Assembly: GCA_016789365.1 (NCBI GenBank)
Contig: JAEURH010000003.1
Span: 1-64,000, forward strand
Source: Anaerolineales bacterium
GTDB lineage: Bacteria > Chloroflexota > Anaerolineae > Anaerolineales > Villigracilaceae
Direction of reading: 5' to 3'
DNA length: 64,000 nt
A program made the position numbers and the translations under genes. Shown here piece after piece: positions 24,642 to 31,697 of this stretch. The notes below the pieces were generated by a model, which did no database searches, was not told where the DNA came from, and saw only the letters and a program-made list of their open reading frames with translations. How positions within the stretch are numbered: position 1 is the first letter of the stretch; every line of letters starts with the position of its first letter.

Positions 24642-25298
24642 ATGAAAACCACCACACTATTGGTGATAGAAGCAAAGCACGCAGAAATCCCTTCTTTTGC
24701 AATGGATTTGCAGAAAAAGGGATTTGATGTCCATATTGCTTTAAACGGTAGCAAAGCAGTAGCGCGCCTCAAAGAAGTGAGCCCAAGTTTGGTTGTTGTG
24801 AATGCGGCTTCTTTACGAAGCACTGGCATAAGAATTTGTCAATCACTACGTGAAAAAGATTCTAAACTTCCCATCATCTTAATTCTTGAAGATGAAATCG
24901 AAGTCAACAAAGATTTAGCAGATGCTGTTTTAGTTTTACCTTTTACAGCGCAAAAACTTTCCAATCGTATCAAACCTTTATTACCTGGTGACGGTAAAAA
25001 TGTTTTGCATGTCGGTCCCATTCGTTTAGATTTAGAAAAACGCCGTGTGCGTTGCATGGGCAAAAGCACAAAGCTCACGCCGCGTCTCGTTACTTTATTA
25101 CAGTTGCTTATGGAAAAACATGGCGAAGTAGTTGAACGCGAACCATTATTCAAAAAAGCATGGGAAACCAATTACACTGGTGATACCCGTACATTAGATG
25201 TTCACATCTCATGGCTTCGCCAAGCTATTGAACTTGACCCTGATAATCCCAAACTGCTCAAAACGATTCGTGGTGTCGGTTATCGTTTAGATGTGTAA
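24642..25298 (+). CDS. OmpR-type DNA-binding protein with a degenerate receiver
   Basis: A 218-residue protein: an N-terminal receiver-like fold (1-115) and an OmpR/PhoB winged helix (125-218; LTPRLVTLLQLLMEKHGEVV, then DTRTLDVHISWLRQ, then IRGVGYRL). The receiver lacks the phosphorylation set: the acidic pair is replaced (VIEAKH), the acceptor Asp is Asn54 (VVVNAAS) and the conserved Lys is Leu99 (LVLPF). It should not be controlled by ordinary phosphotransfer. The DNA-binding half looks intact. An inverted repeat around a -10 box lies upstream, suggesting self-regulation. The 3' end overlaps the convergent methyltransferase by 12 bases. Confidence 0.88.
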   Translation: MKTTTLLVIEAKHAEIPSFAMDLQKKGFDVHIALNGSKAVARLKEVSPSLVVVNAASLRSTGIRICQSLREKDSKLPIILILEDEIEVNKDLADAVLVLPFTAQKLSNRIKPLLPGDGKNVLHVGPIRLDLEKRRVRCMGKSTKLTPRLVTLLQLLMEKHGEVVEREPLFKKAWETNYTGDTRTLDVHISWLRQAIELDPDNPKLLKTIRGVGYRLDV

Positions 25299-26510
25299 TT
25301 GAAATTGTTTGCCTTCAACGGTGATTAATCGGATGCAGACCTTGCCTCCGATTTTTATTTTTAACTCCATTGGTATTTCCCCGCTTCTTCCGTGACGTTG
25401 AGCTTGAGCAATGCTCTTGAATATTTTCCCATCCCAAGCCGAATCAACTTCCCAAAAATCTACGTGCAACGAAGTTTGGATTTGAATCCTATCATCAACA
25501 ATTTTTATTTTTATCTTTTTCGATTTATTAGCAACTTCATTTTTTATAGCCAAATCACGTTCAAATGTAAACACGGATTTTGTCTCTGACAATCTCGCTC
25601 GCAATGTTTGCACTGCACGCATGGATTCATCACAAGCAATAAATTTTCTGCCATGCTTCGCCGCAACCAAAGAAGTTGTACCAGAACCTGAGAAAAAATC
25701 TGCAACCAAATCATTTTTATTCGATGAAGCCAGAATAATGCGTTCTAACAAGGCTTCAGGTTTTTGAGTCGGATAGCCTGTTCTTTCACTATGTAAACGA
25801 GCCACTACTGGAAAATACCACCAATCTTCTGGTACTTTGCCTCTTTCCAAATCTGGCACTTTCCCGAAGCCTGCTTTTGGTGATGACTTAAATGTCGTCA
25901 GTGTGCTTTGGCTATACGGCTCACGCACTTCGTCCGCATTGAAGACATAATTTTTACTTTTTGCATACATCAAAATCGTGTCATGCTTTCTATTGAAAGC
26001 AGTGCGAATTGGTGAAGGGCCATGATATGCCCAAATGATTTCGTTGATGAAGTTTTCAGCACCGAAAATTTCATCTAAAATCAAACGTGCATATGCGTCA
26101 GCGTGCCAATCTAAATGCAGATACAAAGTTCCAGTTGGAGCAAGCAGTTTCCACATCAGTAAAAGGCGTTCGTATAAAAACTGTAAATAATCGTCAAGCG
26201 TATTCCATGAGTCGTGATAACCCTCTGCTAATTTCCATTTGGAAGGTTTACGAGAATCTTCGCCTTTCCCAATGCGAGCAGAAAATTTTCTGTTTGTAAA
26301 AAATGGAGGGTCGGCATAAATCAAATTGATTTTGTTTTCGTATTCGGGTAACAACGCCGCCATCACGTTAAGATTATCCCCAAGAATTACACGACCATCG
26401 GGACGAGACTTTGGATAGCCACGTCCTTTGGGGTAAGTGATTGAATCTTGAATAACAGTAGCAGGTTGAGGCGCGGCGAGATGCTTGCCCGTCCAGTTAA
26501 AAGTTGGCAT
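25287..26510 (-). CDS. Orphan DNA methyltransferase (beta-class, adenine-N6 type)
   Basis: A 407-residue site-specific methyltransferase. Motif IV is IYADPPFF at about residue 68 and the AdoMet-binding motif I is ADFFSGSGTTSLVAAK at about 268. This order (IV before I) defines the beta class, and DPPF favours N6-adenine over N4-cytosine. The target-recognition segment lies between them. The last ~100 residues form an extra mixed domain (ending GGKVCIRLITVEG). No restriction endonuclease or specificity gene is beside it, so it is an orphan or solitary enzyme. Its recognition sequence cannot be predicted. Confidence 0.88.
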   Translation of the reverse strand: MPTFNWTGKHLAAPQPATVIQDSITYPKGRGYPKSRPDGRVILGDNLNVMAALLPEYENKINLIYADPPFFTNRKFSARIGKGEDSRKPSKWKLAEGYHDSWNTLDDYLQFLYERLLLMWKLLAPTGTLYLHLDWHADAYARLILDEIFGAENFINEIIWAYHGPSPIRTAFNRKHDTILMYAKSKNYVFNADEVREPYSQSTLTTFKSSPKAGFGKVPDLERGKVPEDWWYFPVVARLHSERTGYPTQKPEALLERIILASSNKNDLVADFFSGSGTTSLVAAKHGRKFIACDESMRAVQTLRARLSETKSVFTFERDLAIKNEVANKSKKIKIKIVDDRIQIQTSLHVDFWEVDSAWDGKIFKSIAQAQRHGRSGEIPMELKIKIGGKVCIRLITVEGKQFQLHI

Positions 26511-26535
26511 GGATGTTATTTTATCTTAAGTAAAA

Positions 26536-26587
26536 CGTCCCGCAGGTTTGATAAATAATTTTGCTTTACCAAAAAACCTGCAGGACG
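26536..26587. repeat. Palindrome family CGTCCCGCAGGTTT, copy 2 (52 bp)
   Basis: Arms CGTCCCGCAGGTTT (26536-26549) and AAACCTGCAGGACG (26574-26587) differ by one base. The loop is unrelated to those of the other two copies. It separates the methyltransferase start from the end of the transpeptidase gene. Confidence 0.9.
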
Positions 26588-26601
26588 GTCTCTTTCCTAT
26601 C

Positions 26602-27690
26602 TTAATAATGAATTTCAACCACTGTACCAAGCCCGCGTGTGGCGACTGCATCTGGCGGGGAAACGGGTTTTGCCCAACGGAAGAGCCAATTCGATTCGTC
26701 ACTGCGCATGTTAATACAACCTTTGCTCATTGGTGTTCCAAAATTTTCATGCCAATAGGTACCATGAAAAGCATGTCCTTCTTTGGTGAAAAACAACGTC
26801 CACGGCACACCGGGCAAGACATAGTTATCGGCATCGGCGAGCAAGTTACCTGTTGTTTGCGAACTGAAATAACTATAGCCCATGTGTTTGGCTGGCACTT
26901 TATCTAAAATTGTAAAAGTTCCATCAGGTGTTTTGGTAGGCAAGCCACCATCTAGTGGTCTGCCACCAATCACGCCAGAGGCAATGTTGGTTTCAAAAAC
27001 CACTTTTCCATACTCATAGGCATATAACATTTGAGTAGAAATATTTACTTCAATCATCTTTTGTTCATAAGGTACATCAGGTGAAATCGGCGCAAGGTAT
27101 TCGGGCGGAAAGATTCGCATGTGAATGGCTGGCACATAATAAGAGACGTTTGAATCGAGTTCATCAAAGATGCGATACCATGCACCTTTGTAATCTGCCA
27201 TTTCTGGACCTTCTTCTACTGCTTCAACCCAATGCACTGAGCCGTAATACAAAGGTGGCGACATCGGTTGCCAACCAAATGCTTTAGAAAATCGGTATGG
27301 GGTAGTAAATGGGACTGATATATCACCCAAAACACGTGTACCTTCTGGAATATTTAAAAGCGGTGTTTGATAAATTGTTTTAACTCGTTGCAAACGCCCG
27401 CGATGTAAATATCCGCCCCACACGCGATACCAAACAGGGTTATGAATGGGGTCTTTGCCTGTCACTTGTTCGTACACATGCACTAATTCATCCCGATACC
27501 AAGTGGATTGAATTTGGCTTTCATCAGTTGCCTCTTTGCGGACGGGCATTTCAGCAGTGGCAATGCGCACTACAAAACTATCGTCAAAGTCTGTCAGCCC
27601 GGGTAAAAATGGTGAAAAAGCCAAACTGCCTAATGTCAATCCGCTTAGTTTGAGAAAATCTCTTCTTGAAAGTTTTTGTTTCATAAGCAA
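26602..27690 (-). CDS. Tat-exported L,D-transpeptidase (YkuD domain)
   Basis: A 362-residue protein with a twin-arginine signal (SRRDFLKLSGLTLGSLAF). The N-terminal ~180 mature residues are two SH3-like segments; residues ~205-360 are the YkuD fold. The catalytic signature is HGTYWHENFG...SKGCINMRS, with Cys325 as nucleophile. These enzymes crosslink peptidoglycan 3-3 or attach proteins to it through a thioester intermediate. Export by Tat rather than Sec is less usual for the family and pairs with tatA at 1977. A nearby in-frame ATG (third codon) is an alternative start. Confidence 0.9.
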   Translation of the reverse strand: MLMKQKLSRRDFLKLSGLTLGSLAFSPFLPGLTDFDDSFVVRIATAEMPVRKEATDESQIQSTWYRDELVHVYEQVTGKDPIHNPVWYRVWGGYLHRGRLQRVKTIYQTPLLNIPEGTRVLGDISVPFTTPYRFSKAFGWQPMSPPLYYGSVHWVEAVEEGPEMADYKGAWYRIFDELDSNVSYYVPAIHMRIFPPEYLAPISPDVPYEQKMIEVNISTQMLYAYEYGKVVFETNIASGVIGGRPLDGGLPTKTPDGTFTILDKVPAKHMGYSYFSSQTTGNLLADADNYVLPGVPWTLFFTKEGHAFHGTYWHENFGTPMSKGCINMRSDESNWLFRWAKPVSPPDAVATRGLGTVVEIHY

Positions 27691-27738
27691 AATTTTACCT
27701 TACAAAGTTTAAGATTTAATGAGAAAAAAGAACAAGTT

Positions 27739-27809
27739 GCCACAGAGTTCACAGAGAGAATGAGAAAGAATTACTTAGAAAACTCTGTGACCTTTGTGTT
27801 CTCTGTGGC
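27739..27809. repeat. Palindrome family GCCACAGAGnnCACAGAG, copy 1
   Basis: The left arm GCCACAGAGTTCACAGAG (27739-27756) pairs with CTTTGTGTTCTCTGTGGC (27792-27809) with few mismatches. The second copy is at 36523-36585. It lies just upstream of the transpeptidase start on the minus strand. Confidence 0.88.
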
Positions 27810-27824
27810 TAATCCCCTTAAAAC

Positions 27825-27853
27825 AAAACTGCCTCCCAAAATGGAAGGCAGTT
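27825..27853 (-). terminator. Intrinsic terminator of the SWIM-finger gene
   Basis: On the minus strand, AACTGCCT pairs with AGGCAGTT, helped by inner C-G pairs, and is followed by TTGTTTT, 23 bases after the stop. Confidence 0.65.
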
Positions 27854-27875
27854 GATATATTCAATTGTTATTTAA

Positions 27876-28118
27876 TTATGCTTCCACTGATTCCACAATC
27901 ATATCTTTCAACAAAATTTCGAGCGCCATTGAATGTCCGCAACGTTTGTGTGTAAGAAAAAACTCACAATCACAATTAAACGAACCATTGTTATACGTTA
28001 CATGATGGTCATTATTATCCCCATGAAAAGTAAGGTCAAACTGATTAAAACGAAACCGTTTTCTATCCTCAGCATATCGTTTTGCTTTCTCCAACTTACC
28101 AATCAGTCCGTAGTCCAT
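27876..28118 (-). CDS. Small SWIM zinc-finger protein
   Basis: An 80-residue protein with the SWIM pattern CxCx(n)CxH as CDCEFFLTHKRCGH at about residues 49-62. The upstream part (KAKRYAEDRKRFRFNQFDLTF) is a basic helix and strand. SWIM fingers bind zinc and act in DNA- or protein-binding roles; here the finger makes up most of the protein. AAAGGAGACC precedes the ATG at 28118. It appears monocistronic. Confidence 0.8.
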   Translation of the reverse strand: MDYGLIGKLEKAKRYAEDRKRFRFNQFDLTFHGDNNDHHVTYNNGSFNCDCEFFLTHKRCGHSMALEILLKDMIVESVEA

Positions 28119-28147
28119 GGCAGGTCTCCTTTTGAAATAAAATAAAA

Positions 28148-28177
28148 AAAGACACGCACAAATATTCGCGTGTCTTT
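28148..28177 (-). terminator. Intrinsic terminator downstream of the GH13-DUF2177 pair
   Basis: A 10-bp stem (AAAGACACGC, 28148-28157, with 28168-28177) is followed on the minus strand by a long T-rich run. It lies ~236 bases after the DUF2177 gene. The space 28178-28413 between them holds no gene or repeat that I can see. Confidence 0.7.
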
Positions 28178-28413
28178 ACTCAACAAAGTTTTTTATCATC
28201 TCGAAATAAGCGCATAACGGCATTACCTCTATAATGCGAGTATAGTCCTTTTCAAAAAAAAGTCAATCACTAAATTCATTTTGATATGCTTTCGTATGGC
28301 AATCGTAAGGTGAAATTTATTTGATTTTTATTTTTCAACTTGACTAGAATGCTCCAACGCCTACTTATTACTAATTTGACTACACGCATCTCACTTGCCC
28401 TGCGACCTGTTTG

Positions 28414-28812
28414 CTAAATCCCCAACCTTTTACTAGCCCACACACTCACCCATGTTGTGATTCCGCACAAAATTGTTCCCCAAGCCATATCCACCCCAGT
28501 GACTAAAAGGGGCCAATCGCGTAAAGTTGCTAAGTTAGTTAAATCATAAGTCGCGTATGTGATTAATCCAAACAACGCGCCACGTATCACATTCTGGTAC
28601 ATAGATTCGTTTTTCAAACTCGGAAGAATGACAAATATCAGCAAGCCATAAATGTAAAGCAAATAAAAAATCCCTGCCGCGAGGAAGTTAGCATTATCCG
28701 CCATCAAATGCCCAATCTGCGAACGATAAAATGACGGCGCGACTAATCCCAGCCAAAATGAGTCTATGGCGAGGAAGGTGATTAAGGTGATGAAGTAAAG
28801 TTTGAGGTTCAT
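28414..28812 (-). CDS. DUF2177 family membrane protein
   Basis: A 132-residue integral membrane protein with four helices and the family features FLAIDSFWLG at the start, RGALFGLITYATYDLTNLATL in the third helix region and GVDMAWGTILCG near the end. Function is unknown. Its ATG (28812) abuts the stop codon of the GH13 gene (28813), so it is the second gene of that operon. Confidence 0.88.
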   Translation of the reverse strand: MNLKLYFITLITFLAIDSFWLGLVAPSFYRSQIGHLMADNANFLAAGIFYLLYIYGLLIFVILPSLKNESMYQNVIRGALFGLITYATYDLTNLATLRDWPLLVTGVDMAWGTILCGITTWVSVWASKRLGI

Positions 28813-31644
28813 TTACTTATTCTTTTTCGGTTTAGATTTAGTCACAACTTTTTTCTTCACAGCAGGTTTCTTGACTTGTTTCTTAACAACTGCTTTTTTA
28901 GCCTTAGCCTTTTTAGAGACTGTTTTCTTTGCCACTGAAAGTTTTTTCTTAGCCATTGCTTTCGGCTTTTTGCCTTCCGACTTCTGCTTCTTACCTACTG
29001 CTTTCTTTTTACCTACTACCTTCTTAGCAACTGCCTCTTGTTTAATCGCTTCTCGGCTACCAAACATCTCCACCCACGTCTCGTCCATTGACTTAACGCC
29101 CGCGCCATTCAAGTTATTATTTAATATTCCCCATTCACTGCTATTCACAAATCTAAAATCCATAAAAGCATGGCATTGATATGCGCCGAGTTCTACATAC
29201 AAGCCACTTTCCCAAATTTCTTTACAAGAGCGGATATATTCCAATTGTGAGGCGTAATCTTTGAAAATGACAAATCCACTTTTTGGTAAGCCCAAACCTT
29301 CGGCTACTTGACTACGCTTTAATTTTCCGTTGGATTTGTCTAAGGCTGAAATTGAATTTTTAATCCAACCGCGTGTATCTGCAAACTTGTTGTGATAAAT
29401 AATCAGTCCGCGTTCGTCACCAAGTTTGTTGGAATAGGCAAACACGTTTTCATCTTTTCCGCCGTTGAGCAGATTAAAGTCGAAGAAAAGAAAATGCTGA
29501 ACGTCAGCAAACAACTGTCGGTGGTGAAGAAGCGGGAAGATTCTCCATTCGTGGGCTTGAATCAAATGTTCATCTTGCGTTTCATTTAATTTTGGACGGC
29601 GAAATTCCATGCCATATTTTTCGGTGAAGCCTTCAACTTGTCCGTGACCAAACATCGGCAAGCCGGGCAGTGTGGCAAGCAATGTGCATATTCCAAAATA
29701 TTTATCGCCGTTGCCAAATTGTTCAATGGCTGTTTTTTCATCGGGATTATTCATGAAGTTGACATAACGCTTAAGAATTTGCGGGTCAAACTCCAATGTG
29801 TTTTTGATTGCCATGCGATATTTTGAATTATCTTCATCACGAAGCATGTGCATAAACGCGGAGTTATAGACGCGATGCATTCCAAGCGTGCGCACAAAAT
29901 AACCTTCCATTAACCAAAATGCTTCGGCAAGCAATAAAGTATCTGGCACTTCTTGTGCAACTCTATCGACAACTTCACGCCAAAATTCATGCGGAATTTT
30001 TTCTTCAAACTCGGCTTTCGATAAACCAAATTGCGCGCGGGATGGAATTGCTCCACCTGCGCCAGGTTCAGGAAACCATAAGCGTTGAATATGTTTTTTT
30101 GCAAGCGTCATTGCCGCATCAAAACGAATGACGGGGAAATTTCTAGCAACATGCAAGATGACTTGAATCACCGCTTCGCGGACTACGGGGTTGCTGTAAT
30201 CAAGTTGGGCAGTATCATTCCACGGGAAAGATGTGCCATCGTTGCCGTGATAGATGTAACGCAAATCACCTGTTTTCAAATCACGGCGTTGAAAGACAAC
30301 TGCCGCGTCAGTTTTATCGTAATAATGATCTTCGAGATGAATGCTGACTCGCAAATCATCGGAAAGGTTTTCTGATTTGAATGAATAAGATGAATACGGT
30401 GAAAAAGGCGAAGATAAAAACCAATCGGGATGTTCAATCACCCACTGCGAATCAATGCCCATGTGATTCGGCACCATGTCGGCAGATAAACGAATGCCTT
30501 TATCCCAAGCGCGTGTGCGCAAATTTTCTAACGCGCTCCAGCCGCCTAAATCATTGGCAATGTCATACGAATATAAAGAATAAGCAGAAGCAACTGCATC
30601 TGCTTGACCCATGCGTTGTTTTATTTTTTGTGAGGCTTTGCTTCGTTCCCACAAGCCGATTAACCATAAACCTGTAAAGCCACGCGATTTCAATAAATCT
30701 AATTCTTCATCAGGAATTTCGTTGAGGTATTTAATTTCACGATTATATTTTTTAGAAAGTTGAGCAAGCCACACGTACGTATTTTTTGCTATCAAGACCA
30801 AACTTGGCATCCATGCTTGGTCTGGACTGTATCTTTCGTATTCAGCATATTCCGCGCCAGAAAAATTGGGAACAACCGCTTCAGCAGTGAACGTGTCGGC
30901 TGGGTTCTGCTTGCGGATAATTTCTTCTTTGATGTAATCTAAGCCGCGTAAAATTCTGGCTGAAAATTCTTTACCAAGCAAACGCCCCCATTTTTCTAGC
31001 ATAAATAACAATTGACCTTCTAATGAATCAGGTGAGGCGTTGATAGCACCCATCAAAATATCGTTTAATGATTCGCCATCCGATAAGCCTGGTTGATTTG
31101 AAAAGAAGTTTTGCAATAATGTCAAAACTTCTTTATACGGTGTAGGTTGTAAAGATGAATCATCGAATAAATCTAAATATGGCTTAATGGCTGGATTGTT
31201 ATTGGCATTATGAATCAGCATCATTTCTTCGATGGCGGCGAAACGTACACCACGACCAAAATCTGCGGCGTTGGGCAACTTGGTGGAAAGATAAATGCCA
31301 GCGTTCATTTCCCCTTTGAACACGGCTTTGGGCGGAAATTCCTCTGTAAATTTGGTTAATATCAAATCATATTTTGAGCCGAGGTTAGACTGTAAATGTC
31401 CCATTGCTCGCCCCATGATGCCTGTGTAGCGGCTATGAAAATGTTTGAGCAGGATGTGATAGGCTTCATCTAGCAAAGAGATGGCATAAAGGTCAGTAGC
31501 AGGTACCAAGTCAGAACGAAGCGCAGACATTTGAGCGGCAAAAGCCCGCGCGGATGTCAAATCTGTAAAGACCACATGCCCGTCTGGGCGAAAAAAATCT
31601 TGAGAAAAATTGTATTTAACGCGGGATTGACGGTTCGTGAGCAT
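28813..31644 (-). CDS. GH13 alpha-amylase-family enzyme with a histone-like lysine-rich tail
   Basis: A 943-residue protein. The first ~330 residues are helical and of unknown fold. The GH13 barrel follows with region I ADMVPNHMG (~residue 389), region II VIRFDAAMT (nucleophile Asp ~509), region III LLAEAFW (acid Glu ~573) and region IV FMNNPDEKT (~631). Region IV has Pro where most GH13 enzymes have His but keeps the Asp. No signal peptide is present, so it should be cytosolic and act on glycogen or maltodextrins. From ~residue 860 the protein is a Lys/Ala/Val tail (AKKKLSVAKKTVSKK and similar) like histone H1. The exact GH13 subfamily is not clear. Confidence 0.85.
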   Translation of the reverse strand: MLTNRQSRVKYNFSQDFFRPDGHVVFTDLTSARAFAAQMSALRSDLVPATDLYAISLLDEAYHILLKHFHSRYTGIMGRAMGHLQSNLGSKYDLILTKFTEEFPPKAVFKGEMNAGIYLSTKLPNAADFGRGVRFAAIEEMMLIHNANNNPAIKPYLDLFDDSSLQPTPYKEVLTLLQNFFSNQPGLSDGESLNDILMGAINASPDSLEGQLLFMLEKWGRLLGKEFSARILRGLDYIKEEIIRKQNPADTFTAEAVVPNFSGAEYAEYERYSPDQAWMPSLVLIAKNTYVWLAQLSKKYNREIKYLNEIPDEELDLLKSRGFTGLWLIGLWERSKASQKIKQRMGQADAVASAYSLYSYDIANDLGGWSALENLRTRAWDKGIRLSADMVPNHMGIDSQWVIEHPDWFLSSPFSPYSSYSFKSENLSDDLRVSIHLEDHYYDKTDAAVVFQRRDLKTGDLRYIYHGNDGTSFPWNDTAQLDYSNPVVREAVIQVILHVARNFPVIRFDAAMTLAKKHIQRLWFPEPGAGGAIPSRAQFGLSKAEFEEKIPHEFWREVVDRVAQEVPDTLLLAEAFWLMEGYFVRTLGMHRVYNSAFMHMLRDEDNSKYRMAIKNTLEFDPQILKRYVNFMNNPDEKTAIEQFGNGDKYFGICTLLATLPGLPMFGHGQVEGFTEKYGMEFRRPKLNETQDEHLIQAHEWRIFPLLHHRQLFADVQHFLFFDFNLLNGGKDENVFAYSNKLGDERGLIIYHNKFADTRGWIKNSISALDKSNGKLKRSQVAEGLGLPKSGFVIFKDYASQLEYIRSCKEIWESGLYVELGAYQCHAFMDFRFVNSSEWGILNNNLNGAGVKSMDETWVEMFGSREAIKQEAVAKKVVGKKKAVGKKQKSEGKKPKAMAKKKLSVAKKTVSKKAKAKKAVVKKQVKKPAVKKKVVTKSKPKKNK

Positions 31645-31697
31645 AACAACAATGATAACCGATTAACGATTGATTTCGAGTAAAATTTAGGCACATT

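Noticed and set aside
25287..26510. Restriction-modification or defence island
   Set aside because: Only a solitary methyltransferase is present; neighbours are a regulator and a wall transpeptidase.
28813..29060. Frameshifted tail on the GH13 gene
   Set aside because: The lysine-rich tail is in the same unbroken frame, ends exactly at the DUF2177 start and has codon use typical of repeats of Lys/Ala/Val.
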